64,000 nt of DNA. Origin: Marsupella aquatica. Lineage: Eukaryota; Marchantiophyta. This document shows, piece by piece, positions 34,966 through 48,500 of this stretch (positions are counted from its first letter, which is position 1; the number at the start of each line of letters is the position of its first letter). The stretch lies in NCBI GenBank assembly GCA_973895155.1, contig OZ316896.1, positions 6,324,001 to 6,388,000 on the forward strand. Reading direction: 5' to 3'. Position numbers and translations under genes: made by a program. The notes under the pieces are model-generated. The model searched no databases, had not been told where the DNA came from, and saw only the letters and a program-made list of their open reading frames with translations.

Positions 34966-36302
34966 CATTGAGAATTTTTGGCAATGAGTTAGAATCTGGG
35001 CCATTTCTTAGAAAGGAAATGGCTGATCAAATGAGGTTGGAGGAGGCAATGACGTTGGAGCGACTGAAGAAAGAGGAAGTAATTGATTGGCTTCACAGGA
35101 TGGAAGCCAAAGCTGCTAAGACGAGGGTTGATTACCAAGTTCAGCAAGATGTGTTGGCTAAACAACAAGAGTTGGAGGTTACAAACGACCAATTGGACAA
35201 CCAGCGGATCAAGGAAAAATTGACCAAGGTACAGGTAGAGTTAGTCGATACAAGGAAAGAAGTACAGGGCCTTAATTGGCAAGTTGAGAGACTCAGATCA
35301 AAGGCTAAGGAGCAGCTCACTCAGAGTGATAAAGCCTTGGCAGAATCCCAGCGGAAGTAGGACAAGCTACTCGACCGACTGGAGGCCATGCGTGAAAAAC
35401 ATGAGGAGGCAACTTGTATAGTTGCCAATGACCACCTCAACCGAGTACAACAAATATGGAAGGAGCTTCAGGAGGAGTTAGCTAAGACAAAGGAGGCATG
35501 GACGGCTGAGGTCACAAAGTTGGAGGCCATCAACAACTCAAAAAAAGCAGCTTTAGATAAAAAGGAGTTTGAGATTGTGTAGATCTTAAATGAGGAGCTG
35601 AAGACCACCAAGGAAGAGGTACTGCGGCTTAACGATGAAGTAGAAGACTTATCTCAGGAGTTGGAGGAGGCCAAGGATAAGATGATCGGGTTGCAGAGGC
35701 GTGTTGACAACCAAATTGAGAAGCTAAAGAAGTATGCCAAAGCAGGACAAGGGTCACCAACCAGAAGGCTTCCCGTCAATGGCATGGTAGTCGGAAATAC
35801 TACGATGCCAAAGCCAAACTCGATGTTGTCAGAAGTGACTGGGGGGAAAGCAATGCAGTTGGTGGCGGATCTGGCAAAAACATTCATGGGGCCGACAGGT
35901 AATAGTGGAATGCCCCTTAAGGCCACGCCAGAAGAGGTCAAAAGCATGGCCGCTCACATTTGCGGTATTGTAGCCGTGAAGGCAACTATGATGGAGGTAA
36001 GTAATGCGGATCAACTTGGAGCTGCGGTGACAGGTTCTGACACTGGTACTGCTTCCATGGATTACAAGAACATGAAGCCGTGTGTGATCAAGACCGAGCG
36101 CATTGGGGAGCAGGCTTGGATAGAAGAAGTGAAGGCCAATATTATCCAAGTGGTTGCCAATGAGGATGATGTCGATGCCAATGTCGATGCCGCAAAATTG
36201 GAACCCGAAGCCGAAGCAAAGGAAGCCGAGGGGATCAAGCCAAAGCTGGATGTAGAGGAATGCGCAGAGTCGGAAAGTTTGGGATTGCCTCCGGTCATCT
36301 GA
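34966..36302 (+). pseudogene. Coiled-coil ORF of retroelement type, two TAG stops
   Basis: One reading frame runs from about 34966 to 36302, broken only by TAG at 35358-35360 and 35580-35582. It encodes a long heptad-rich coiled coil (about 260 residues, such as QRIKEKLTKVQVELVDTRKE and LNDEVEDLSQELEEAKDK) and a C-terminal module containing EEVKSMAAHICGIVAVKATM. The end of the coil and this module reappear on the minus strand at 52099-52521 next to a gypsy pol, so I read it as an accessory or gag-like ORF of that retroelement family rather than a host gene. No nucleic-acid-binding motif is visible. The true start is unknown because the LINE fragment ends just upstream. Confidence 0.6.
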
Positions 36303-37243
36303 CAATTAAGGCGGGCCAGTCATCAGTTGGAAGGAGGACTTGGCGGAAGGAGAAGGGCTTGGGCCAGAAGGGTGCAGCCGTTGTAGGATATTGATAGGAC
36401 AAGTGGAGCTCTGTCGGCTTATATTGCTTAGATAGTATTAGGTGTCCAGGTCCCTCAGGTTTCCGGCTTAGTCAGGTTGAATTTGTTTTAGATTAATAAA
36501 CAAGAATTTCACGATGGAAGGTCGTGATTGAGTGGTTAGGATTTCCGCGGTTCTTTGAGGTTACGTTGCAAGGATAAAAACCTGGGCAGTGTGGCTCGAG
36601 GGGCTTTTTCTTAGTCAAGGCTTTAGTGTAAATGTGTATTTTTGTGAGCACAAGAAGCTCTCGGCTAAATCTAGACCGCGGGGTATCAGTAAACCACAAG
36701 TTCCCATGGACTTCTATGCAATTGTTTGAATTGAGTTGGCCTTGTTGCCTAGTTTGCAGACTCTTGCCGACCAAGAAGTTGTGTGTTGTGATATTTGTTG
36801 CTTGATTGATTTAAGTCAGATATAGTGAAATTGTTGAGCAAAGTATGATTGCATTGTCTTGATTAGAAACTGCCAAATCAAACTTGAGAGAAAAGTGAGG
36901 TATTGAGAGTGTTAGTTGGTGAAAGTGTGGGTTGAGTCCGTCTGAAAAAGACCTTCAGTCGGCTTAAGAAATTAAGCTGTAGAGGTACATTCTGGGGGCG
37001 GAATACAAATATACCCGATGAAGTCAAGTAGAAATTAGGTGTCTCTACAGTGCACGATTCACAAGTCTGGTAAAAGAATCAGTCCAGCAAAGTGTGGATC
37101 AAAGGCTAGACCACGTTTCCAATCCAGATAGCTGCCAAACTCCTAGAAGCCGGACATAAATCAGTGGTTTATGATCGGTTGCTGGTAGTTCTTGGGGTTA
37201 GAGGTGTCGGGAAATGAACCACGCTCCCTTAAAAACCAGTGGC
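36303..37243. other. Non-coding stretch after the coiled-coil ORF
   Basis: No gene supported. At 36982-37013 lies a segment whose plus strand can be read FWGRNTNIPDEV, related to 51093-51121 (minus). The rest is low in motifs and may be the untranslated part of the same retroelement. Confidence 0.35.
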
Positions 37244-37461
37244 TAAAGAACTGGGTCCAATTCCACCGCTTGCACTGCTGCACCTGCATAATCGTGCAGA
37301 GGGAGATCTCGGATCATGGCTTGATCATGTGCATGGTGGTCTGGATGAAGTTTAACCGCTCCATATAGATTAGATTGGTACACAATCCTTGCTTGTACCT
37401 GTTGTCCGTCTTGCCCTATGGTTTGGAGTACCAAGGGACATACATACTCCTTATCCCAGAT

Positions 37462-38174
37462 CTAGAGTTTGACTGACGTAGGTCCTGTCGGTAGACAAAA
37501 GATCTGGGCTAACCGGTACTCCATCAGGGACAAGGTTTGTCCCAACACCTTGCTGGTAGGTGTGTCAATGTCAAAGTTTGAGATGAACTCATGCATCTCC
37601 CTTGCCCCGAAGGCAGTAGGCCTCCAGGTTAACTGAGAAAATGTATCTAGTTGATGCTCTTTGAGATAGTCTGCGTGGTACGGGTTCTTGATTGCCAACC
37701 AGGCCACCTTAGGAACACGGACTAATTCCAGAAAGTTTGGTTGCGAAGGGGGTGGGGGGTTGACCGGGGCCAGAACTGGTACGGGGGCAGGGGCAGTCCA
37801 TGCAAGCAATTCAGGTCCCTGCATCGTCCTAGCCCGCTTCCTTGAACATTGCGTCAGGTGTGGATACCTTCTCCGACTGAGTCTGAAAAACACTTTGTAT
37901 TGTTCACTGCGCGTACCTGGGCCTGACTGGGCGGAACTCGCTTGGCCGGGACGATAGGCAGGTTGGTAGTCGGTTCCGGTGGAGTAGCCATATCCCAATT
38001 GAATGCATTGGAGCTTTCCCCGAGGAAGGTGAGGTTCTGCGCTGCCTCCCGCTGACAGTTGATTTCTTCTCTTCGCTCGGACGCAAGCTGCTGCTCAATA
38101 TAGCCCGGGATCTTGTCGAACTTTGCCTGCATCAGCTTTCGGCCGCCTTTGAGCTTGAAGTACTCCGCTGGCAC
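37462..38174 (-). pseudogene. Unrecognised retroelement-like ORF pair (frameshifted)
   Basis: Two overlapping minus-strand ORFs, 38174-37854 and 37998-37462, probably one gene with a frameshift near 37870-37900. The first part is charged and helical (FKLKGGRKLMQAKFDKIPGY, then QLASERREEINCQREAAQNL). The second has a proline-rich linker (PAPVPVLAPVNPPPPSQPN) and a globular-looking end (WLAIKNPYHADYLKEHQL to FCLPTGPTSVKL). No known domain recognised. Its position among retroelement pieces suggests a gag-like protein, but that is inference only. Confidence 0.35.
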
Positions 38175-38252
38175 CAGTCAAAGAGGGGTATTCGGAAAGC
38201 TCTTTATTGCCCAAAATTTATACATAATGAGGCTGGCAGTGTTCAGCAGTAG

Positions 38253-38362
38253 GTAGATGAGTTAGATGAGTCTACTGACAAGGAGTCCAACAGTGACCCT
38301 AGTACTAGATGAGTTAGCTGAGTTGACTGACAAGGAGTCCAACAGTGACCCTAGTACTAGCT
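38253..38362. repeat. Tandem duplication of about 55 bp
   Basis: Two near-identical copies containing GACAAGGAGTCCAACAGTGA followed by CCCTAGTACTAG; the start of each is GATGAGTTAG(A/C)TGAGT. Confidence 0.8.
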
Positions 38363-40402
38363 CTAATAATTTGGAGTAGGATTCTCAATGACCGGATCAT
38401 GTTTGGGTGGGATTGCATTCCTGAACACCTTTGTCAGAACAAAATTTTATTAAAAGTGTCTTTTACAAAAGTTTTGTGTAAATCTTCTATTTCATGATTC
38501 AGGAATTGTCCTAGTTCATTACAAAAATTTGAATATTCTGCTATGGATGAAATGGTCACGTACTGGTTTCCAATTTGTACAAGGAATGAAACATGAAATG
38601 TCACACTGTCCTCTTGGGATGACATCTACAACCTGGTAATTGGGAGCTACAAATATGCCTTGCTAGCCTGTTTGCCTCACTAGCAAAACTCCTGTTTGCT
38701 TGCAGTTTACAATACCTCCTATATTTCAGATTTCATCATGGCTGTAAGGGAGTGTTGTGCTATTGTACCAACTTCTGTAATACTTGAGGTGAGCTTGGGT
38801 AACACTATGATGGTGATAATATGACTGGCTGTTCACACACATTTCCACATTTGTGGGCAGTTATGCTGAATATTGAGCCCGGATGGACTGAAGCGTTTCA
38901 TCTGCAGAGTAGTACAACCATCTTCTGAACACATATAGTAGCTGTGTAACTTAGTTCAGCAGTTGTGAATGACCCCCTCTGTCACAGGCCTTTGTACTGC
39001 CATATCATATGCCAGTTTTATTCCATGTGCCAATATAGTGTGGCCTTGGAACAGTCATCCCTTAGACCAAGAATGAAGTAAGTGTTACACATCCGACTCC
39101 TTTTTTCCAAAACTTCCTAATTCTTAGTTTAGCTAAGTCTGTAGTGGAGTAGACCATGTGGAGATTTATAGATGCTCTCCAAAGAGTGCTTGGAGCCAAA
39201 TCAAAGGTTTGAACCAGAGGCACTAAGACAATGTTTATGTTATTTGTGTCAACAGCAAAATCAGCCATGCTGATCAAAGGATTCCAGTCCAGTTGTAATA
39301 GTCGACCCCTGGATTGAAAAAGGAAGGCAGGGCCTCCTCATAGCTTGCCTCAAGGGGTACAAATTGGTTTCTACCTACAGATCTCGTGCAACTTCCATTG
39401 ATTGGGTTAACAAAGAGGATGTCAAGCATTGGAAATATCACCACAGCACCCTAGAATAAGCTAACCCTGTCATACTTAGCTAGAGTGCATTTATTTTTAG
39501 AGTTTGCTTATCATTGATTTATTGTCTGAGCTCAGATGTGGCGCTCTTACCCCAAGCTCTAACTGGTCTTTCTTTATCGAGACTAGAGGACTGAGTGGGC
39601 TTTCTTCCTTCACTCCCGTTAGGTCTGTTGCGGGGTTATTCACATCCTCTGCTAGTATTGTTTTGCATTGCTATCCTTGACCTCCGTGCCCTTATCTAGA
39701 GGTTTTTCCGTTCGTTTTGCTCCACTGATATGGGATCATTTGCAAGTCACGGAATTTAATACCTGGACAGATCACGAAGAATTGTTTTTTTGCTACTTTC
39801 AGAAAGGTACGCACCCGCAGTCACAAAGGTTTGCAGGCATGTTTAACCGACAGACAATACAAAAAGAAATTGAGAGCGTAACTCAACCCACTGATACAGG
39901 CTAACTGGATAGACTCCGAGACGCTGAATGGAACGGTTCAGCTCTCACACGACAACTTCAAAAACACAACAGGCCGCAAGGTTTCCTCATGTCCTGAAAT
40001 CGGGCATTGCAAATATGAAGGGGCTCGACTGAGCCAATTCTCTCAGAGATCAGGCTGAAGTGGCGCTTACGTGTTCGTCTCCAAATGAAAGGAATAGGGA
40101 ATCTGCTAAGATTTGAAAGTTGTCCACAAAAAACTTATTTGCTTTCTGATTCGATGCATTTTGACGACAGGAAGTACCAAGCAGTAAACAAAACTACCCG
40201 TGGTGCACAAATAAAGATAGAACAAGAAATCTTCAACATCATTCAACGTGGTTTCGAATAGCTCTTCAACATTTTAATCATCATTAGCCACGATGGATTG
40301 AAGACCCACACATACGTGCAACCAAAATTGCCCAAAGTTCTGCACTACTGAAGAGGCAATCTAGACAAAGCGCTGAACTTTCACAACTCAGCGATATAAT
40401 TT
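38363..40402. other. Gene-free stretch downstream of the Lys/Glu-rich gene
   Basis: No coding region that I can support; the short plus-strand ORF at 39668-39904 has no recognisable motif. The part nearest 40402 should include the 3' UTR of the minus-strand gene. Confidence 0.4.
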
Positions 40403-43400
40403 TCAATAAGGAACCACATATGGCAAGGCGTACATGTCGACAGACGAAAGGTAAACAGCCTCTGCCCAAACTTCCTGTGAAGTAGCCTCTTCCACTCTGG
40501 CCTTGGGCTTTGAGCGGAGGCGATCACTTGAAGGTAACAGCCAATCCTCATCATCTAAAGTTGTCAAGGAGGCTAGCGGCGGCAAATTATCACAAATGGA
40601 AAAATCTGGTAGCTTTTGAGATCTTTGTGAACTGAAATTAGATTTTCGTGAGCTATCTATAAGGTGACTATGATTGCTAGGCCTAGTAGAAGGGGCAGCC
40701 TCTACATCAGGAGGGCTGCCACCAAGAGGCTTCGACAAAACTACGGGTGGCAGGGTAGGTGCAACCGTGCCATTTGGTTGATGGTCTTTCTTAATGTACA
40801 TAGAGGGCGGGTGAGAAGCAGGTCCTACAACACTATCACGAGGTTTCGCAGCATCTCTGCCGTCTCTGTCAAGAGAACATGCAACAGCAGCAGATTTTGT
40901 ACTCTCACGAACTCTCCCATTTTCTTCGTTGAAATGAAGCACACTGTTGGTACGCGATGTCCGCTGGAGCTTACTGGACCGCGGGTCCTTGTCTGTAATC
41001 ACAGGCAAGAACGGATCCAATGGCACATAATTTTGTGTCAAAGCAAGCCAGGTAATATGTGTCAAGAGAAAAACCCTGCTCTAACTGTGCAATCTGATGC
41101 CTTCTTTCCTTCCTTTTTTCACAGAGTCTGTAGAATAAACTGGCTAAACTGGCGGTGCAGCAGCAGGCAGAGACCTGTGAAGGGCATAAGTTCACCCAAT
41201 CTGAAGAGAGGACAGACATAAAGAGGAAGGTACATTTATGCACATAAGGGGGGGATAGCTCATCATTAACCTCCCTGTAATTTCCCGATCAAATCACCCT
41301 TTTTATCACTCGCCCTTCAATATACTCAGGTAATATATTACTATAGAGAGGATAGGATAGGCAAGGAGTCTCCCCACCAAGCCCAGCCTCCCTCTGTTTC
41401 CCAATCATGTCACCCGTTCATCACTCGCCCTTCAACATACTCTACGTAATACATTAACACAGAGAGGATGGGATCGACAAGCAGTGTCCCAGCTAGGCCC
41501 CAAACCAGTAACGAGTACAAAAACTGTCGACAGAAACATAGGAACTAGATGACTCACCATGTCCGACGCCGTTAGTTTCGCCATCCTTCTTCCTTTTCTC
41601 CTTTTTGTTCTTGTCTCTCTTGTCCCTGTGTTTTTCTTTATCTTTCTCACCAGTGCTTTCCTTTTTCTCCTTATGAATCGCCTCTTTTGACTTCTTTTCC
41701 TTCTCCTTTTCCTTCTCAAGGTCTTTCACTTTCTTCTCTTTCTCTTTCTCTTTCTCTTTCTCCTTGTTCTTCTTCTTTTCCTTTGAAAAAACCTTACGGA
41801 ACAAAGACACACAGGGATGAGAATGCAAATTTATAATGTTAAGCCAAAAACAGAACAGATTGTCTGCCATGGGGCAACCACATGCAAATGGTCAAACTCA
41901 CATTCAAGAATATACACAACACTGGCAGACCCAACAAGGCAAAAAATCCTACGCTTCGGAAGTCATTTCAGCTACAACAGATTGGCTGCAATATTTGACA
42001 ATTTTCTAAAAACTTCGACCAAACATTGACAATGCCCTGAAGAAAACAAATCAATGGTTGTCTCAAATCCTACACCTTTGCCTGTTGAGTAAACTGCCCA
42101 CTTACCTTACATCACAGCTTCCGAGAGTAGAACAAAAAAAAACACAAAAGAACCTTGAAAGATTTCAAGCCATGGCTTCATTTTGGCAAGAACACAATTT
42201 GCCATACCACTGGCATCACAAAAGGATAGTCTGTTGTAGTAGCATTTAGGGTGCATGCAAATGTAATGACGGTCTCTTAATTGCCTTTGCTGAGCGCGCA
42301 GTCTGTTAACCGTTAGTAATGTCCTATGGGAAGGCCGCATTTGAAACAATACTCGTATCTTGCCCTGGGCAGCGCATTCACTGTATCACGAAGGAATTGC
42401 ATAAAGATCCTTATCGTCCAACTCTAGGTTGTGCAGATCAAAGCCATTCTTGAGGTACTCCTGCTGTCGCCGTCCCTCTACAACTAGGGACCGTGCGAAA
42501 AACATTTACAGCCACATTCGTGACAAATGGTCTCATCCTGAAATGGAATCATCTGTCTAGCAAGCAGCTGTCCCGACATATTCTCAACGCTACCTAACAA
42601 GGAGACGGAAAAGGAGGTTTTTAGCCATGGCTCAAATGCAGGTAAGAAACGACCGCCCTATCCTCTGACCACTTTCCGTATCAGGCTCGCTGATATGATG
42701 TCACTGCAGAACGAATCGGGACCTGACCATAAGTGTAACTGTCTACGAACCAGGATACGTTAACCACATTTGGTCGTCTTAGGTTATCCAACGCGGAGAC
42801 CTCTCAGAAGGATAACCTTGACAACTCTTGACACAAAAAGTCTGCGGTGAATTCTGATCCACAGCAAACGTACTTTCAAAAGCTGCGACCTCGACTGCGT
42901 ACTCAATACTAAGGATTCCACTTAGCCTGCAGCGATAAACCCGCCGGCTCGAGACAGAAGAATCATAGTACCGTATAGATCTCCAGAAAATGTCAGCACG
43001 GGACACATCTGCTATCTAAGTTAGGTAATCTTGGCTGCAAGCCCATGTGCAAGATGAGTGACAGCAGCAATAGGGTAAGTGGATGCGTATTCCAGTAGAA
43101 GTAATTGATAGTCAAGTCATCTTGCTGGGTCACTCAACACACGTTTTGAAACAATTGGTCTGTTGTTGCCTCACCGACCAAGAGTGCTACAAAGCCTGAT
43201 AAAGACACGGCTTTTTAGTGCGTTTTGAGCAATGCTGAAGTAAAATTTCTTCAGGACCCTTGCTCTCTCTCTCTTGCTCGAGTAGTATCTACTTGCAGAG
43301 CAATTGTTTGACAGACAAGGGCAGGGCCCTGTCTACAATATAGAACATGATAACTTCTGTAGTTAGGTCTGAAGGATTGTTAAACCCTTGCAAAACATAT

Positions 43401-44075
43401 GGCGGTCGCGTGAAAGCCGAATGGAAGCAAAAAATGGGCATCACAAAATATTCCGCGAGAGACCAGCCGCGTCTGTGATAACAATGCCTTGATGAATGAC
43501 TTCATGACCCTCCTCCTCCGAAACAGTTATTCCAGCAAGACTCCACTCGACAAGCATATACACCTGCCTCTGTTGATGAAGACCCCCAGAAGCAAACTTG
43601 GCAAACTCCCACTATCTCGGTTCCTAATCTTCCCCTAGAAAATTCTCACTTCGGATTGATAATTCAAGTGTGTGTCGTACTGAATACCGTGCCTTGCCTC
43701 CACTATCTAAAGATGCCAAACCATAAGGTATAGATTCATCCACCACTTTTTTTCTAACAAACTGATGAAGAATAAAGTACTATAAGGTTTGCCCAACGAC
43801 CAGTACACACTCCACAAGTGCAAGGAATCTCGCCAACTGTGACGATACATATCCAACATTTGACGAGCCCTAAGTAACCAATACGGACCCTTCAAGCTTG
43901 GAAACGAATTTTTCAGGGAGGATTTCCATGCGCAACAAGACAACAGGCAACCAGAGAGACAACAAAGGCGTGAAATTGGTAGGAAATGTAGGCCAACCTT
44001 AGCTGTCACGTTTACATCCGGGAGCTGTGCCTTCTTTTGGTATCCCGGAGGCGGGTATGGATAGCAGCGAGACAT
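40403..44075 (-). CDS. Lysine/glutamate-rich plant protein ('myb-like protein X' family), 4 exons
   Basis: Minus-strand exons: 44075-43998, 41780-41558 (or from 41792 with the alternative acceptor, four more residues), 41200-41075 (least certain), 40992-40403. Phases agree and give 1017 nt, 338 residues. The N-terminus MSRCYPYPPPGYQKK matches the signature start of this plant family. Exon 2 encodes the Lys/Glu-rich low-complexity domain (EKEKEKEK, then KHRDKRDKNKKEKRKK). The C-terminus has DDEDWLL and the conserved EVWAEAVYL...VDMYALPYVVPY ending. The basic, charged composition suggests a nuclear protein; its molecular role is not established and it has no Myb domain despite the database label. 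Intron 1 is about 2.2 kb, far longer than the others, with no recognised transposon in it. Confidence 0.85.
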
Positions 44076-45560
44076 CGCGCCGACCGCTTATGTGAATGTC
44101 CACGGCTTCCTTCAGGAAATGCAGACAATAGCAGGCGCCAGTACCCAGTGAAGGGAGGCGTACCCCGCCACCTCCGCTGCACCATGTCACTGCATTCAAC
44201 CCCGTGTTCCTCTCGCTCTCGCGCTTCTTTGCCGTAGATCCAGTCGGTTCTTCAATTTCTGTCAATTCGAACCGGTATGACGTTGGGCTCGCATCAGTTT
44301 CGCGATCTAAAACCTAAGGGAAATCTAATCGGTGGGGGAAATCTCTTCGCAACATGGATAATCATGTCGATTGAGTGCTAGCTGAAGCTTGTTGAAACCT
44401 GGGGTTCGAAAGCTCAGTGTAAACACAGGAATCGATACATCCTCATTTCATGACAATGCAGTGTTGCACTGGTGCAAGGAAGATGAAACTGATGAAACTA
44501 ACTTTGCGCAATATGAGACTGAGCAAAAGGCTACAACGAGACAGTCTCTCCTATTTTCGCCGGACAGAAAATTCTTTGTAGAAAGGCTGTGTGGTAAACA
44601 ATTCCAACAAAGGACGCTTCCTTCGAAATGGCCAAAACTTGCATAGACTAGAACGCAACGAGGGGGAGAAGGACTTCTGTGAGAATCGCAACAGAATTAT
44701 ATGAAAGAGCATCAAACTTGGTCGCCGCTGAAGGAAGTTCCTTGTATGTGTGGCCTACGAGAAGTTGTAAAGGCTGTTGCGGTACCCATCACTAATTTTT
44801 ACTACGGCCGCTCGAAGTACTTCAAGATGTCTTTAAAAGACGAATCTTTGAAAGATGGACAGGTGGACGGTCATTTCTTTACGGGAGGACATGATATCAA
44901 CAAGGTCACACTACGCGAAGGTCGAGCACTTATTAATATCTAACAGACTTTCCAAAGTCAGACTATTGAGTACTCCACGTACACTAAGCCAGCCAGAGAT
45001 ATAGGTGAAAAGTACTAAAGACGTCAATTGGAAATAAAGAGTGAAAATTCTTCTAAAGAGCAAATTACTCAAACACACTTAGAGATATTAGGAATGTCAA
45101 CTAGAGTTTGAGCTATGGGTATCCCAAACTCCAGACTAATTACTAATATCTGTAAAGTGAAAGAGTTTGATAAACCTAGTTGAGTTTAGGCAAGTGGACA
45201 GGTGTTGCAGTGTGGGAGCACGAGTTCAGCCCAGTTCAAGTTGAAACTTAGAGGGTCACCAAGCGGCACCCAGGACCTCTCCCCTGACTACCTTTCGTGC
45301 CATCTCTACCTTGGTACCTATCTTGCCATTGCTACTTAGGTACCTTTCTTGCCATCCTTGCCTAAGCAAGCTTTCATTCTTGCCCTAGGTGGCTCCTACA
45401 TTGCTTGCCATCGCCAAAGTTCAAGCCAGGGCTGAGAAGTAGATAGAAACGGCAACATTGAAGCGGTTTTTTTAAATGCTCAGAAAATACCAGATGTAGC
45501 ACCAAGTTGCCCCACCCGGAGCAGCAGGTTGCCCCTACCTTGATGACCCTCCCTCGCAGC
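44076..45560. other. Upstream region of the Lys/Glu-rich gene
   Basis: Contains the promoter and 5' UTR of the minus-strand gene next to 44075. The remainder shows only incidental ORFs (44389-44646 and 44701-44943 on the plus strand, no recognised motifs). Confidence 0.4.
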
Positions 45561-45566
45561 AGCAAG

Positions 45567-48500
45567 TCACCCCTTCCTCGCAGGCGCTCCCTTCCATGCG
45601 GCAATCGGTTGCAGCTCACCGATGAAGCAAACCCGTACACTAGCGTAATGTCCGGCCATGATTAGGTTGAATGCAATTGTGCCATCCTCCACCTCCACCT
45701 TCTCATCCACCTCTATAGGCCGGAAGTAGTAGAACGGCTCGAGTTCCAACGATACACACTTCACATGAGGGAGCCATGATAAGAGATATCTGCGGCTCAG
45801 GTGATTCAGGTGGAGAACTACCGGCCAAGGAAGTGGGCTTCTTTCTTCGCTAAGAAGTTCCATAAGAGATGGAATGGCGTAAGAAGACATTGTTCATCGG
45901 GGGCAAGGTGTACCTGGCTAGCCACATTGAGATTATTTTGGAGTGGTACGCCTGGTTTGATCGACGAACACACCCACGATGTAATGAGCCAAAAATCATC
46001 CAGGCCAGCTACTGTCATAGAGTAATACTAGATCTCCTATCTGGATACTAACTGGTTTCAGCTTTTTGTCGTATTGTTGCTTCATTGTGTTCTGCCTATG
46101 TTCTACTCTCTCTGCTGAATCATCCTTTCTTCTTCTAAGGCCTCTAATTCATATTCTCGCTCTCTTAGGCTTTCTTCCTCTGAAGATCTCTCCTTAATTG
46201 TAACTTGAAATGTAGGAATCTCAAGTTGCAGGGTACCAGAGCTTCCTGTCCAAAGGTTAAGAAGAAGGGTGTATGACTGGTAGTTGACTTGTAGGCTAAG
46301 TTGTAAGCAAAAACAACAACAAACAATTTGTCATCCCAATCGATTTTGTTCTGAGCTACCATTTTGTTTAGGATTTTACCTAAGATGCCATTTGCTCATT
46401 CTGTCAACCCATTTGCCTTTGGGTGGTAAGGAGTAGTAGTTCGATGTTGGACTAGGTACTGTTCATTTAAACGGCTAATTATATCATTCAAGAAATGAGT
46501 TCCTCTATCACTTACTAATTCTAGGGGTGCTCCATATCTGGTGAAAATTTGCTCATACATAAAACAAGTCGTAGTGATTGCATCATTCAATTCCCATGGC
46601 CTGGCCTCTACCCATTTGGTCGCATGATCCGTAGCTAAGATTATGTACTTGTTTCTCCGAGGATGAGTCAATGATTTCAAAGGTCCGATGTAATCAATAC
46701 CCCACTTCTCAAATGGTGCCAGAGGTAGAATAGGATGTAGCGGATGTCTTGTGGTAGCCCTTGGTCCTCCCACTCTCTGGCAAGGATCACATTGCTAGAT
46801 AAACTGGTGTACATCCTTGTGTAAGGTTGGCCACCAATAGCCGACATCTAGAATCTTTTTAGACGTGGTTACTGGTGCAAAATGTCCTCTGACCTCTTCT
46901 CCATGCATAGCCTGTAGGACGCGCTTCACTTCTTCCCATTCCAAACCCCATTCCAAACACCTTTGAATTTTTCCATTGATTCCATACCTGCGTAAGATGC
47001 CTTTGATGCATTGATACTGCCTGACTTTTTGTAGGAAAATCGCGGCCTGCTCTTTGCTTAGTCTTGCCTGTAATCTTGACATGTTGAGAAATCGTAAAAT
47101 ATCAGGGTACCAAGTATCGATGACTTCTACGACAAATAGCTCCTCATCGGGGAAATGATCAGAGATGCAGTTCGTGGTGGGTTCACCGCAATCCTTGAAA
47201 AGAAGTCGACATTGACATGCAACTTCCCCGGCTTAATTTTCAACTCATAGTCAAACTCCTGTAAAAACAATATCCATCTTGCTACCCTGCCTGTAAAGTC
47301 TGGCTTATTCACTAGGGATTTCAAACTCTCATGATCGGTATGAAAGATCACCTTGTAACCCATGCCTAAAGTTCTTACAAGAGTAAATGACTCCCAATGC
47401 CTCCCTTTTTTTGGTTGAGTAATTCCTTTTGGCATCGGCAAGTTGTCGGCTTGCATAGTATATGGGATGGTCCCTTCCATTCTCATCCAACTGGCTCGGT
47501 ACTGAACCGATACAAAAGCCTGAGACATCTACATAAACATGAAAATCCTTGTTCCAGTTTGGTGCTATCATGACTTGGGCCTCAACTAGCATCTGCTTTA
47601 ATTCAACTACTGTTGTCACCATCTCTAGTGTGGGCTCAAAGTTTGTTCCTGCCTTGAGCATATTTGTCAATGGTAAAGCTAGTTTGGCAAAATCCTTGAT
47701 GAACCTACGATCATAGCCAATGCACCCCAAGAAGGATTGAACATCCTTTATGTTCTTAGGTTACATGATATCCAGCCATACTGCTAGCTTACCTTTGTCA
47801 ATCTCAATATATACCTTTCCTTGATACCTTGTGATCGAGTAGCACACCTTCCGTTACTCCAAAGAAACATTTATCAGGGTGTAACTTGAGACCCACCTCC
47901 CTACATCTCATGAAGGTTTTCCTAAGGTATTTAGCATGTTTTGATGCTTTCCCAAACATTGCAAAATCATCAATGAAGATTCCATGAACTTTCTCAAGTA
48001 GTCATGAAAAATGTTCACCATCAACCTCTAGAACATAGCTGGTGCATTATAGAGTCAAACCGGCATACGATTGAAGACATAAATCCCCCATTCCGTGATG
48101 AAGGCTGTTTTGATTTGGTCTTCTTGCCTAATCCTGATTTGGTTATAACCAGAGTACCCATCCATGAATGAGTATAATTCATGACTGGCTACCATGTCTA
48201 GGACGATATCAGTAAAGGGTAATGGAAAATGATCCTTCAACGTGGCTTCATTTCACTTCCTATGATCCTGACAAACCCGGATCTTGGGTTTACCATCTGG
48301 TCCGGCTTTCTTGGGAACTATCACAATTGGGGATATCCAGTCCGAATGTAGGACTGGGGTGATGAATCCTGTTTCCACTAGTTTGTCAATTTATGCTTTG
48401 ACCATCAGGGAGTACTTAGGGTTCATCCTACAGATTAACTGCCTAAACAATTTGGCTCCTAACATCAGATCAATTTGGTGTTCCCCCAATTTTGGGTCTA

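Noticed and set aside
41432-41719. Arg/Lys-rich ORF opposite-frame to the Lys/Glu-rich exon
   Set aside because: Frame-shifted reading of the low-complexity EKEKEK tract; the other frame matches the family and its splice phases.
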